In this document: positions 51,165-60,103 of the stretch, one piece after another
Layout: the number at the start of each line of letters is the position of its first letter
Position numbering within the stretch: position 1 is the first letter of the stretch
Assembly: GCF_037095755.1 (NCBI RefSeq)
Contig: NZ_JBAWKJ010000001.1
Span: 310,001 to 374,000 of the forward strand
Source: Sphingopyxis sp. CCNWLW2
GTDB lineage: Bacteria; Pseudomonadota; Alphaproteobacteria; Sphingomonadales; Sphingomonadaceae
DNA length: 64,000 nt
Reading direction: 5' to 3'
Made by a program: the position numbers and the translations under genes
The notes under the pieces: model-generated
The model's database searches: none
What the model saw: only the letters and a program-made list of their open reading frames with translations
What the model was told of the DNA's origin: nothing

Positions 51165-52424
51165 TCAGTGCAGCGAATTTGCGAAGCCGGTCGTCCGCGC
51201 CGGCGCGCGCGCCGCGCGCCAGCCGAACAGCGCGATGACGAGGTAGCAGGCCATCGGCACCAGAAAGGCGAGGAAGCGGCTGCCGCTGGCATCGGCGACC
51301 TGCGCGAAGACGAGCGGCACGAGCGCGCCGCCGACGATCGCCATGCAGAGCAGCCCCGAGGTCGCCGACGCGGGCGCGGTCGACCGCTCGATCGTCAGCG
51401 AGAAGATCACGGGGAACATGATCGAGTTGAACAGCCCGACCGAGATCGCGAGCACGCCCGCCGCCGGCCCACTGACCTGGCTGATCGTCAGGCAGAGCAG
51501 CGCCGCGGCGACGGCGGCGACCGCGAGGAGCGGTCCCGCGGGTAGCTTGTAGAGGAGGCCCGAGCCGATAAAGCGTCCGATCATCGCGCCGAGCCAATAA
51601 AGGCTGACGAGGCTGCCCGCCTGCACCGCGCTGATCGCGAACACATCGGGCTGCTCGAGGAAATTGACCATCGCGCTGCCGATCGCCACCTCGGCGCCGA
51701 CATAGAGGAAGATCGCGAGCGCGCCGGCGAGCGCCCAGGGCGAGGCGAAGGCGCTCGATACGCGCGCGCCCGTCTCGACCGGCGACGCGGCCGCGGTGAT
51801 CTCGTGCCGGACGCGGTAAAGGAACATCGCGAGCACCGCGATCACCGCCGCGATGAAGACATAAGCGACGTCGATCCGGCCGAGCGAATAGGCGATCTTC
51901 GCCTCGGTCACCGGCCCGTCTTCGAACAACCCGCCCTGCAGCAGCGTCCGCGCCGCGAGATAGGGCGCGATAACGGTGCCGAACGAATTGAACGCCTGGC
52001 TCAAGACCAGCCGGAAATGCGAGCGTTCGGGGCGCCCGAGCGATGCCGACAGCGGGTTCGCCGCAACCTGCAACAGCGTGATCCCCGACGCGATCACGAA
52101 CAGGCCGACGAGCACGATCGAATATTCGCGTACGACGGTCGCGAGCGGCATGATCAGGCAGCCGGCGATCATCGTCGCGAGCGCTACGATGATCGAATTG
52201 GCGGCGCCGAGCCGCCCCATGATCGCCGCGGCGGGCAAGGAAACGACGCCATAAGCCATGAAGAAGGCAAACTGCGTGAGGAAGCTTTCGGTATCGCTGA
52301 GCGCGAAGATCGCCTTCACCGCCGGGATCAAAATGTCGTTGACCGCGGTCACCGCACCCCAGACGAAGAAGAGCATGGTGACGTAAGCGAAGGTCCAGGC
52401 GGTGCCCGATCGGCCGGCGGTCAT
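51165..52424 (-). CDS. FHS-family sugar:H+ symporter (MFS)
   Basis: A 419-residue permease with 12 hydrophobic segments. FFVWGAVTAVNDILIPAVKAIF in helix 1 is the hallmark of the fucose/glucose/galactose FHS group (FucP, GluP). SLGRPERSHFRLVLSQAFNSFGT is the helix 4-5 block with an acid/aromatic set typical for that group. The ATG at 52424 overlaps the manA stop as ATGA. Coupled to the isomerase gene and next to GH92/GH2 genes, it should bring mannose (or a short manno-oligosaccharide) across the inner membrane. Confidence 0.87.
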   Translation of the reverse strand: MTAGRSGTAWTFAYVTMLFFVWGAVTAVNDILIPAVKAIFALSDTESFLTQFAFFMAYGVVSLPAAAIMGRLGAANSIIVALATMIAGCLIMPLATVVREYSIVLVGLFVIASGITLLQVAANPLSASLGRPERSHFRLVLSQAFNSFGTVIAPYLAARTLLQGGLFEDGPVTEAKIAYSLGRIDVAYVFIAAVIAVLAMFLYRVRHEITAAASPVETGARVSSAFASPWALAGALAIFLYVGAEVAIGSAMVNFLEQPDVFAISAVQAGSLVSLYWLGAMIGRFIGSGLLYKLPAGPLLAVAAVAAALLCLTISQVSGPAAGVLAISVGLFNSIMFPVIFSLTIERSTAPASATSGLLCMAIVGGALVPLVFAQVADASGSRFLAFLVPMACYLVIALFGWRAARAPARTTGFANSLH

Positions 52425-53248
52425 GCGAAGCTCCCCTCGCCCGGGTGGGCGAGCAACAAATCGGCCCCGGCATCGGCATCGAGTTGTACCGCGCCGGTGA
52501 GCGCGAGGCATTCGCCCGCGTCGAACCCGACGCCATCGACCACGCCCTTGCCCGCCACCGGGATCAGCCAAGCGGTAACGCCGTCGGGCAGCGCGATCGT
52601 GCGCGCGCCGCTCGCCAGTCGTTCGAGTACGAACTTCGGCCCGTCGACGAGGATCGCGCGATCGTCGGCGATGCGGCCGGGGGACGGATAGGGCGCATAG
52701 GGCCGCGGGTCGGACACCGCGATGCCGTCGTCGAGATGCAGCTCGCGCGGGCGGCCATAATCATAGAGGCGGTACGTCGTCTCGCTGTTCTGCTGCACCT
52801 CGATCAGCGTCAGCCCGGCGCCGATCGCGTGCACCGTGCCCGAGGGGACGTAGAAGAAATCGCCCGCCTTCACGGGCTTCCAGTCGAGCAATTGCTCGAT
52901 GCTGCCGTCGAGCGCGGCCTCGCGCAGCACTGCCTTGTCGACCGGCGCTTTCGTTCCCATCGCAATCGTCGAATCGGGCTCGGCATCGAGGATCAGCCAG
53001 CATTCGTCCTTGCCGCGCGGCAATCCGCGCGCATGCGCCTGCGCATCGTCGGGGTGAACCTGCACCGACAATTTTTCGCTGGTGAAGAGATATTTGACGA
53101 GAAGATCAGGCGTGCTGTCGCCGGGTGCCTGAAACCAGATTTCTCCGACCGGTTCGCCGCCTGCGGGCGAATCAGCGAACGGACCCCATAGCTGATGGCG
53201 CCCCCAGGGCTTTTCCACGCGATGCGTCGCAAGCAATGTCGCCGGCAC
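52421..53248 (-). CDS. manA: Mannose-6-phosphate isomerase, class I (short form)
   Basis: A 275-residue cupin-type isomerase, first gene of the minus-strand mannan series. The zinc ligands are in VQVHPDDAQAH, GKDECWLILDAEP and VPSGTVHAIGAG, and the opening THRVEKPWGRHQLWG is the usual N-terminus of the short form. It converts mannose-6-P to fructose-6-P, closing the route from the ROK kinase product to glycolysis or Entner-Doudoroff metabolism. It is cotranscribed with the FHS permease (4-nt overlap) and divergent from a second sugar-porter gene. Confidence 0.9.
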   Translation of the reverse strand: MPATLLATHRVEKPWGRHQLWGPFADSPAGGEPVGEIWFQAPGDSTPDLLVKYLFTSEKLSVQVHPDDAQAHARGLPRGKDECWLILDAEPDSTIAMGTKAPVDKAVLREAALDGSIEQLLDWKPVKAGDFFYVPSGTVHAIGAGLTLIEVQQNSETTYRLYDYGRPRELHLDDGIAVSDPRPYAPYPSPGRIADDRAILVDGPKFVLERLASGARTIALPDGVTAWLIPVAGKGVVDGVGFDAGECLALTGAVQLDADAGADLLLAHPGEGSFA

Positions 53249-53430
53249 GAACCCTCTCCCTGTTGCCCGACCGCCGTTCCGGTGCGGGCCTGATTTTTAG
53301 AAAACTGCCCCGGCCGGACGCTCCTCGTCAAGATAATAATGAAAATTAATTTATTTGATCGAGATCGCCTTTGTGGCATGTCGGTGGCAATCAGGACGGG
53401 CGTCGATGCCCGATCCGTCGGAGAGAGTGG
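53249..53430. promoter_or_regulatory. Divergent promoter region, manA operon / sugar porter
   Basis: The 182-nt gap contains an AT-rich core (about 53331-53370, ATAATGAAAATTAATTTATT), unlike the surrounding GC-rich DNA. It is the likely control region for both directions. I could not define -35/-10 elements with confidence. Confidence 0.45.
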
Positions 53431-54816
53431 ATGACAGGCAAGCACGACAGCGAAGCATTTCCCGTGTCCGGCGCACCGCAGCGTTCGGGAGAGCGCGGCA
53501 CGGGAGGTCGCGGTACTTTGGCCGCCGCGATCGGGACGGCAGCCTTGGCGGGCCTCCTCTTCGGGTTCGATACGGCGGTGATCGCGGGCGTGACCGGCGA
53601 CCTGACCGATCTGTTCGCGCTCACTCCCGAAACGCTCGGCATCACCGTGTCGGCGGCGTTATGGGGAACGCTCGTCGGCGCGCTCTTCGCGGGCAAGCCC
53701 GGCGATGCATTCGGCAGCCGCGACAGCCTGCGGATCCTCGCCGCCTTTTATTTCATCGCGGGAATCGGCTGCGCGCTGGCATCGAGCTGGCCGGCCTTCC
53801 TCGTCTTCCGTTTCCTGTGCGGGCTCGCGATCGGCGGCTCGTCGGTGCTCGCACCCGTCTATATCGCCGAGATCGCGCCGCCGCGGCACCGCGGATTCCT
53901 CGTCGGCCTGTTCCAGCTGATGATCGTGACCGGCATTCTCGTCGCCTATCTCAGCAACGCGACGATCGCGGGGCTGGTCGGCGGAGATATCGCGTGGCGG
54001 TGGAAGCTGGGCGTCACCGCCGCCCCCGCCCTGCTCTTCTTCGTCCTGCTGTTCACGATCCCCAACAGCCCGCGCTGGCTCGTCGCCAAGGGACGCCGGG
54101 GCGAAGCGGGCATCGCGCTGGCGCGGATCGGCACGCCTCCCGATGCCGCCGAAGCCGAACTAAGCCGCGTCGAGCAGGCGCTCGATCGCGACCCGCCGGG
54201 GGAGAAGCTGTCGTGGCGCCGCCATCGCCGGCCGATGATGCTCGTGATCCTCGTCGCGATGTTCAACCAGCTCGCGGGCATCAACGCGGTACTCTATTAT
54301 CTGAACGACATCTTCGCGCGCGCGGGGTCGCTGTCGCCCGACCGTCAGGCGGTGCTGATCGGCATCGCCAATCTGGTGTTCACGCTCGTCGGCATGGCGC
54401 TGATCGACCGGATCGGACGCAAGACGCTGCTGCTCGCGGGCGCGGCGGGCATGACCTTATGCCTCGCCGCCGCCGCGGGGGTCCTTTACGGCGCGCTCGA
54501 CAACGGTCTGATGCTGCCCGCGCTCATCGGCTTCATCGCCTTTTTCGCGACGAGCCAGGGCGCGGTCATCTGGGTTTATATTTCGGAGATATTCCCGACG
54601 CCGGTCCGCGCGCGCGGCAGCGCGCTCGGCGCGAGCACGCATTGGCTGATGAATGCGCTGATCGCCGGAATCTTCCCGATATTGGTGGCGTGGTCGCCCG
54701 GCGCGCCGTTCGCGATCTTCGCCGCCGCGATGGTCGTCCAGTTCATCACCGTCGCGGCGATCTTCCCCGAAACGCGGGGCGTCGACCTCGACGAGATGGC
54801 ACAGCGGATCGAGTAA
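53431..54816 (+). CDS. Sugar porter-family MFS transporter
   Basis: A 461-residue transporter; ATG at 53431 behind GGAGAGAG. Sugar-porter signatures are present: LLFGFDTAVIAG in helix 1, GKPGDAFGSRDSLR in the 2-3 loop, YIAEIAPPRHRG after helix 4, PNSPRWLVAKGR after helix 6, NQLAGINAVLYY in helix 7, DRIGRKTLLL in the 8-9 loop and PETRG near the end. The QLAGINAVLYY block predicts a hexose substrate. It is divergent from manA and 4 nt from the end of the convergent ROK repressor gene. It would be a second hexose importer for the mannan island. Confidence 0.9.
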   Translation: MTGKHDSEAFPVSGAPQRSGERGTGGRGTLAAAIGTAALAGLLFGFDTAVIAGVTGDLTDLFALTPETLGITVSAALWGTLVGALFAGKPGDAFGSRDSLRILAAFYFIAGIGCALASSWPAFLVFRFLCGLAIGGSSVLAPVYIAEIAPPRHRGFLVGLFQLMIVTGILVAYLSNATIAGLVGGDIAWRWKLGVTAAPALLFFVLLFTIPNSPRWLVAKGRRGEAGIALARIGTPPDAAEAELSRVEQALDRDPPGEKLSWRRHRRPMMLVILVAMFNQLAGINAVLYYLNDIFARAGSLSPDRQAVLIGIANLVFTLVGMALIDRIGRKTLLLAGAAGMTLCLAAAAGVLYGALDNGLMLPALIGFIAFFATSQGAVIWVYISEIFPTPVRARGSALGASTHWLMNALIAGIFPILVAWSPGAPFAIFAAAMVVQFITVAAIFPETRGVDLDEMAQRIE

Positions 54817-54820
54817 GGCG

Positions 54821-56062
54821 TCAGCGCCCCGCCTGCATCAGGATCGATTCGGACGGCAGGACATTATCGAGGAACGGGATGATCGCGGCGCCGATCGCCG
54901 ACGCATCGTCGGCGGCCTCGGCGCGTAGCACCGGCGCCACCACGGGAAGCTTGCGCCCCGCCATCCGGGCATTGAGCCGCTCGACCAGCGCGTCGACCAA
55001 TTTGCCCGGAAGCCGCCCGCCGATGAGGATCGCCGCCGGATTGATCAGGCAATTGACCGCGATCAGCGGCTGAACCAGCACCTCGGCGGCATCGTCGAGC
55101 CATTGGACGATCACCGCCTCCTGCGCTGCCGGACCGTCGATCAGCGCCTCGGGCCCGTCGACGACATGCCCTGCCGCTTCCAGCCGCGCGTAAAGCGCCG
55201 ACAGCGACACCGTGTCCTGCACATTCGCGCCCTCGCCGCGCGCGGGATCGGGCAGCGCCCAAATCTCGCCCGACCGCGAATCGGCGCCGCGAACATAGCT
55301 GCGGTCGATCACCAGCCCGCCGCCGAGACCCGCGCTGATCAGCAGGTAGAAGAAGCTGGGAAGCGCGATGCCGTTGCCCAGATGGACCTCGCCCAGCGCC
55401 GCCGATGCGGCATCATTGTCGGCATGGAGCGGCCAGGGCAGCACGTCGCCGAGCAATGCGCCTAGGTCGATATCGTCCCACGCATCATATTCGGCCGGCC
55501 GGTGCGGCAGCGAAATCCGCCCGAGATCGTCGGGCAGCGCGACCCCGACGCCAAGGATGCGTCCCCGGTCGACGCCGCCCTCTTCGAGCAGCCCGGGCAG
55601 GATATCGCGGACATGATCGACGACGGTGCCGGGCAGCGCGAAGGCGATCTCGCGCGTGTGGCGGCTGCGGATATTGCCCGCGAGGTCGAGCGTCACCAGC
55701 GTGATATGATCGCGGTCGATATTGAGCCCGATCGAAAAGGCGCCGTCGGGATCGATGACGATCCGCATCGCCGGCTGGCCGCGCTTGCCCTGCAACCGCC
55801 CCGCCGGCTTGACGAGACCCAGATCGATCAGCCGCTTGGTGATGTTGACGATCGTCGGCGGCGTCAGCCCGGTGACGCGCGCGAGGTCGCTGCGCGTCGT
55901 TTCGTCGGTGAGGCGAATGGCCTGCAGCACGATCCGCTGGTTATAGTCGCCCGCCCGCTCCAGGTTGGTGCCCGAGAGGCTGAGCGTCAGCCGCGCGTCG
56001 CGCGCCTCGGGGCCGTTTTTCGTCGGTTGCCGCCGGTCAAGACCCGGAAGATTAAGGGTCAT
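54821..56062 (-). CDS. ROK-family transcriptional repressor (NagC/XylR type)
   Basis: A 413-residue regulator starting at the ATG at 56062, with AAGGA 10 nt upstream; a TTG 18 nt earlier is possible. The N-terminal winged helix (about 45-100) includes RSDLARVTGLTPPTIVNITKRLIDLGLV. The ROK part follows from FSIGLNIDRDHITLVTLDL, with DNDAASAALGEVHLG and the LISAGLGGGLVIDRSYVRGA signature. The HxCxxC-type zinc cluster of ROK kinases is not evident, in keeping with a ligand sensor. It most likely represses the mannan genes and itself, with mannose or mannose-6-P as ligand (inference). An AT-rich nested palindrome lies upstream. Confidence 0.87.
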   Translation of the reverse strand: MTLNLPGLDRRQPTKNGPEARDARLTLSLSGTNLERAGDYNQRIVLQAIRLTDETTRSDLARVTGLTPPTIVNITKRLIDLGLVKPAGRLQGKRGQPAMRIVIDPDGAFSIGLNIDRDHITLVTLDLAGNIRSRHTREIAFALPGTVVDHVRDILPGLLEEGGVDRGRILGVGVALPDDLGRISLPHRPAEYDAWDDIDLGALLGDVLPWPLHADNDAASAALGEVHLGNGIALPSFFYLLISAGLGGGLVIDRSYVRGADSRSGEIWALPDPARGEGANVQDTVSLSALYARLEAAGHVVDGPEALIDGPAAQEAVIVQWLDDAAEVLVQPLIAVNCLINPAAILIGGRLPGKLVDALVERLNARMAGRKLPVVAPVLRAEAADDASAIGAAIIPFLDNVLPSESILMQAGR

Positions 56063-56125
56063 CGCTGGATTGTCCTTCAAACTGATCCGAATGCCCGGCG
56101 CCCCCCGCCAAACAGACTCGATACA

Positions 56126-56165
56126 TAAAGCATAGGCGCTTTAATAATTCGAATTTAGATAAAGC
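56126..56165. promoter_or_regulatory. Nested palindromes upstream of the ROK repressor, candidate autoregulatory site
   Basis: TAAAGC (56126-56131) pairs with GCTTTA (56138-56143), which also pairs with TAAAGC (56160-56165). The palindrome AATTCGAATT (56146-56155) sits between. This AT-rich block starts 64 nt upstream of the repressor ATG and is unlike nearby DNA. Confidence 0.5.
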
Positions 56166-56235
56166 GGAGCGGCGCGCTCCTGTCAATGACGGGCGCTAAG
56201 GCTGTGCAGCGATCAGGTTGAAGCGTGGTTGGCGG

Positions 56236-57876
56236 TTATGGGCATCCGGCCGGGCGGGGCCGCAGCAGCGCGCGGCCTGCGGCGACGCCGGTCGCCCGCC
56301 CGTCGTCGACCGCCAGCGCGCCGTTGACGAACAATTTGCTGACGCCGACGCTCAGTTCGCGCGGGCGCACATAATCGGCGCGCGGAGCATATTGGTCGGG
56401 GTCGAAGACGAGTATATCGGCGAAATAGCCGGGGCGCAGATAGCCGCGCCGGTCGAGTTTGTAGATGTCGGCGGTGCGCCCCGTCGACTGGCGGATGAAA
56501 GCCGCGAGATCGATGACCTTCCGCTCGCGGACATAGCGCGCATATTTTTCGGGGAAGGTCGCGAACATGCGCGGATGGCCGTCCGAGCCGTCGGACGATG
56601 TCACCATCCACGGCTGTTTCATCAGCAGGTCGACGTCGGCCTGCGCCATGTTGAACGACGCGACCGCGGTGCCCCCGCTTTTCTGTCCTTGCTCGCCCGC
56701 CTCGATGCTCTGCCGGATGATGCGCAGCGCCGCGTCGCGGCTGTCCATCTTCCACGCGTCAGCAACCTGCTTCAGCGTCTGTCCGGTCCAGGGAAAACCC
56801 TGCGCGATGAGCAGCAGCGCGCTGGCCCCGCCGCGCCGCCGAAGATTCTCCTGCATCTCGCCGCGAATCCGTTCGAGCGTCGCGGGATCGTCGAGCCGCT
56901 TCAGCAGTGCCGGCCCGCCGCCGTCGACCGCCCAGCGCGGCAGCAGCGACGCGTCGAGGCTCGATCCCGACGCCAGCCAGGGATATTGGTCGGCGGTCAC
57001 ATCGACCCCCGACTTGCGCGCCGCGTCGATCGCGGCGATCACCGCGCCAGCCTGTCCGTGGACATCGACGCCAAGCGCTTTCAGATGCGCGAAATGGACG
57101 GGCATTCCCGCCTGTCGTCCGATCTCGATCGCTTCCTGCACCGACCCGAGCAGGCCGATGCTGTAACTCGATTCGTCGCGCTGGTGGGTGTCGTAGACGC
57201 CGCCGCGGATCGCCGCCTCGCGCGCCACCGCCACGACTTCGCTCGTGGTGGAAAAGCTTTGCGGCGCATAGAAGAGGCCGCTCGATAGGCCGACAGCGCC
57301 TTCGCACATGCCCTTCGCCACCAGCGCCTTCATCCGGTCGAGTTCGGCGGGGCTCGGCGCGCGCGCATCCTGGCCGAGCACGCGCTGGCGGACCGGTCCG
57401 AACCCGACGAACGGGACGATATTGGTGCCGATTCCCGACGCCGCCAGCTTGCCGCTATCCTCCGCGACATCGGGTGTGCCCGACCCGTCGACCCCGATCA
57501 TCACGGTGGTCGCGCCCTGATTGAGCCACGCCGCGTTGACGCGCACCGCCTTGTCGGGTGAGCGGATGAAGCTGTCGGCATGCGTGTGCGGATCGATGAA
57601 GCCCGGCGCAACGATCATGCCCTTCGCGTCGATGACCTTGCCCGCCTTATGGCGGCCGGACTTGCCGACATAGACGATCTGGTCGCCGCGGATCGCGACA
57701 TCGCCGACAAAGGGCTTGCCCTCGCCGCCGTCATAAATCGTCCCCCCGCGGATGATCACATCGACCGTCGCGTCCGGCTTCGCCGCCGCGCCGGCGACGC
57801 AGAGCAGCGCCGCGGCCATCGAAAGCGAACCGATCGTCCGGCGAACCGAAAGCGAGGCAGGTGGCGACATCGGCAT
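56236..57876 (-). CDS. Secreted D-aminoacylase / N-acyl-D-amino-acid deacylase family amidohydrolase
   Basis: A 546-residue amidohydrolase with a signal peptide to AGAAAK (about 33). DVIIRGGTIYDGGEG opens the beta-sandwich, and APGFIDPHTHADS gives the HxH metal site. Later landmarks are GLSSGLFYAP, THQRDESS, HFAHLKALG, the SSDGSDGHPR block with the catalytic Asp, and RPGYFADILVFDP near the end. This pattern is that of D-aminoacylases and N-acyl-D-glutamate deacylases. In a locus with D-glutamate genes, it probably releases free D-amino acids from N-acylated or gamma-linked D-residues in the periplasm (inference). It is divergent from the LysR regulator gene. Confidence 0.86.
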   Translation of the reverse strand: MPMSPPASLSVRRTIGSLSMAAALLCVAGAAAKPDATVDVIIRGGTIYDGGEGKPFVGDVAIRGDQIVYVGKSGRHKAGKVIDAKGMIVAPGFIDPHTHADSFIRSPDKAVRVNAAWLNQGATTVMIGVDGSGTPDVAEDSGKLAASGIGTNIVPFVGFGPVRQRVLGQDARAPSPAELDRMKALVAKGMCEGAVGLSSGLFYAPQSFSTTSEVVAVAREAAIRGGVYDTHQRDESSYSIGLLGSVQEAIEIGRQAGMPVHFAHLKALGVDVHGQAGAVIAAIDAARKSGVDVTADQYPWLASGSSLDASLLPRWAVDGGGPALLKRLDDPATLERIRGEMQENLRRRGGASALLLIAQGFPWTGQTLKQVADAWKMDSRDAALRIIRQSIEAGEQGQKSGGTAVASFNMAQADVDLLMKQPWMVTSSDGSDGHPRMFATFPEKYARYVRERKVIDLAAFIRQSTGRTADIYKLDRRGYLRPGYFADILVFDPDQYAPRADYVRPRELSVGVSKLFVNGALAVDDGRATGVAAGRALLRPRPAGCP

Positions 57877-58090
57877 GATCCTTCCATGGGGATGATGGCG
57901 AGCGGCATCGAATGCCCGCCGCAGCTCGGCTTGTTCGGCAATGAAGATGTCCCGAACCGGCGTCCCGCGTCCAGACAGCGTTGTTGCACCCCCTATAACC
58001 CGATGGCATAGAGATCAAAGCCACAACAATATCCGGCCAAAACAAGGGGAATCGTATGCCCCGGTGTCGCAAACTTGGGATCGTAACGGG

Positions 58091-58975
58091 ATGAACCTGC
58101 GCCAGATCGAGATATTCCACGCGGTCTTCCTGCACGGCACGGTCAGCGCCGCGGCGCGGTCGCTCAACGTGTCGCAGCCGTCGGTGACCAAGGTGCTGCG
58201 CCATGCCGAACGGTCGATCGGCCTGACCCTGTTCGAACGGTCGAAGGGGCGACTGATCCCGACGCAGGACGCGCACACGCTGTTCGCCGAAGTCTCCGAC
58301 ATTCAGGACCGGGTGCGCTCGCTGCGCCAGGCGTGCCAGAATTTGCGTCACGGGCGCGGCGGGCTGCTCCGCATTTCGGCGCTTCCGTCGCTCGGCCTCG
58401 GCGCGATCCCCGAAGCCGTCGCCCGCTTCATGGGTGATCATGCGGACATCATGTTCGACCTCCAGACGCTCCATCACGACGAAATGGTACGCAAGCTCTA
58501 CGAACATGAAACCGACATCGCGATCAGTTTCGAGGTGCCGTTGTCGGCGCCCGTCGCGCATCAGGTGATCGGCGAGGGCGAGCTGGTCGTCATCTATCGC
58601 GAAGGCGACATGCCCAGCGCCCCGCCGCGCCTGCACCTCGACGAGCTTCGCGGGCACAAGTTCATCAGCCCGGTGCAAGGCGGCCCGATCGGACGGATGC
58701 TGTCGAGCGAGCTCAGCCGGCTCGAGGTCGAGCTGGACGAAGTGGTGTCGGCGCGCACCTATTATGTCGCGGCGGCGCTGGTCGGCGCGGGGGTCGGTAT
58801 GGCGATCGTCGACAATTTCACCGCGCATGCCGCGCTGCCCCCCGGGCTGTCGAGCCGGCCGCTGCAGCCCGCGATCACCTTCGACATCAACGCGGTCTAT
58901 CTGCAGAACCGCCCGCCATCTCGAACCGCCTCGGCGTTCCTCGCGGTGCTCGCGACGGTGATCGAGGGGCTATAG
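58091..58975 (+). CDS. LysR-family regulator of the D-glutamate genes
   Basis: A 294-residue LysR regulator starting at the ATG at 58091 (AACGGG upstream); the HTH is at about 3-62 (LRQIEIFHAVFLHGTVSAAARSL and SQPSVTKVLRHAERSIG). The effector domain starts at LLRISALPSLGLGAIP. It precedes dgcN by 95 nt on the same strand and is divergent from the D-aminoacylase gene. A LysR regulator called DgcR controls dgcN-dgcA in other marine Proteobacteria, and this gene is in the corresponding place. A direct repeat in the 95-nt gap is the candidate binding site. Confidence 0.87.
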   Translation: MNLRQIEIFHAVFLHGTVSAAARSLNVSQPSVTKVLRHAERSIGLTLFERSKGRLIPTQDAHTLFAEVSDIQDRVRSLRQACQNLRHGRGGLLRISALPSLGLGAIPEAVARFMGDHADIMFDLQTLHHDEMVRKLYEHETDIAISFEVPLSAPVAHQVIGEGELVVIYREGDMPSAPPRLHLDELRGHKFISPVQGGPIGRMLSSELSRLEVELDEVVSARTYYVAAALVGAGVGMAIVDNFTAHAALPPGLSSRPLQPAITFDINAVYLQNRPPSRTASAFLAVLATVIEGL

Positions 58976-58982
58976 CGTCAAG

Positions 58983-59014
58983 CTATAGGATATGGGGCGC
59001 TAGATATTGGGGCG
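58983..59014. promoter_or_regulatory. Direct repeat upstream of dgcN, candidate LysR site
   Basis: GATATGGGGCG (58989-58999) and GATATTGGGGCG (59003-59014) are near-identical and about 14 nt apart, preceded by CTATAG at 58983 (and another CTATAG over the regulator stop). They lie 57-88 nt before the dgcN start, where a LysR activator would bind. Confidence 0.45.
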
Positions 59015-59070
59015 TTACGGCAGCAAGGGATAATATCGGCCTCTCATCATCACGCAGGTTTCCCGGATCC

Positions 59071-60093
59071 ATGATCGAAACGCCCTATCTTCTCTACCTC
59101 GGCCACGCCAGCGACCCCGCCGACATCAAGACCTCGCGCGGGCTCGCGGTGTTCCGGCCCGACATCTGTGTCGGCGAATATCGCCACGACGATTGCCCGC
59201 TGACGCTGAACCTGCCGCGCATGGATTTCGCCGCCGCGCACGCAGCCGGCGCGCGGACGCTGGTGCTCGGCATCGCCAATGCGGGCGGCAAGCTGGGCGA
59301 GGCTCTGATCGTCGATGCGCTCGCCGCGATGGAGGCCGGGCTCGACATAGCGTCGGGGCTGCACCACCGGCTGAACGCCGAACCGCGCCTGATTGCAGCC
59401 GCGGCGCGGCTCGGCCGCAAGCTCCACGACGTGCGCGACCCGCGCCCCGACATTCCGATCGGCAATGGCAAGCCGCGCGCGGGCAAACGGCTGCTGACCG
59501 TCGGCACCGATTGTTCGGTCGGCAAGATGTACACGACGCTGTGCCTCGCCAGCGCGCTCGAAAAGCGCGGCGTGGCCGCCGATTTCCGCGCGACCGGACA
59601 GACCGGCATATTGATCGCGGGCGACGGGGTGCCGCTCGACGCCGTGGTCGCCGACTTCATCTCGGGTGCGATCGAACAGATTTCACCCGCGCGCGACGAC
59701 GACGGCTGGGACCTGATCGAAGGCCAAGGCTCGCTCTATCACCCCTCCTTCGCGGGCGTGTCGACGGGCTTGCTGCACGGCGCGCAGCCCGACGCGCTCG
59801 TCCTCTGCCACGACCCGGTGCGCCCGCATATGCGCGGCCTGCCGCACTATCCGCTGCCCGGCATTGCCGAAACGCTGGAGGCCAATCTGCGCGTGGCGCG
59901 CCTGACCAATGCCGACGTGAAAGTGGTGGGCATCGCGCTCAACACCTCGGCGATGGCCGAGGACGACGCGCGTGCCTTGTGCGCTGCGACCGAGGCCGAG
60001 TTCGGGCTGCCGACCAGCGACCCCTATCGTTTCGGGGTCGAGTCGATCCTCGATCGGCTGCTCGATATGCCCGCCACGGCCGAAACCGCCTGA
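59071..60093 (+). CDS. dgcN: DgcN-type N-acetyltransferase (DUF1611)
   Basis: A 340-residue DUF1611 protein. The N-terminal part (PYLLYLGHASDPADIKTSRGLAVF) is the family's start. The second half has a P-loop-like GKRLLTVGTDCSVGKMYTTLCLA segment (about 140-160), then FRATGQTGILIAGDG and GQGSLYHPSFAGVSTGLLHG. DgcN converts D-glutamate to N-acetyl-D-glutamate. The next gene, 10 nt downstream, encodes the partner DgcA, and the pair is the known DgcN-DgcA route for D-Glu catabolism. It is cytoplasmic. Confidence 0.88.
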   Translation: MIETPYLLYLGHASDPADIKTSRGLAVFRPDICVGEYRHDDCPLTLNLPRMDFAAAHAAGARTLVLGIANAGGKLGEALIVDALAAMEAGLDIASGLHHRLNAEPRLIAAAARLGRKLHDVRDPRPDIPIGNGKPRAGKRLLTVGTDCSVGKMYTTLCLASALEKRGVAADFRATGQTGILIAGDGVPLDAVVADFISGAIEQISPARDDDGWDLIEGQGSLYHPSFAGVSTGLLHGAQPDALVLCHDPVRPHMRGLPHYPLPGIAETLEANLRVARLTNADVKVVGIALNTSAMAEDDARALCAATEAEFGLPTSDPYRFGVESILDRLLDMPATAETA

Positions 60094-60103
60094 TCGCCCG
60101 GCG

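Noticed and set aside
52421..53248. Short manA as a truncated gene
   Set aside because: 275 residues is normal for the short class I form, and all zinc-ligand blocks are present.
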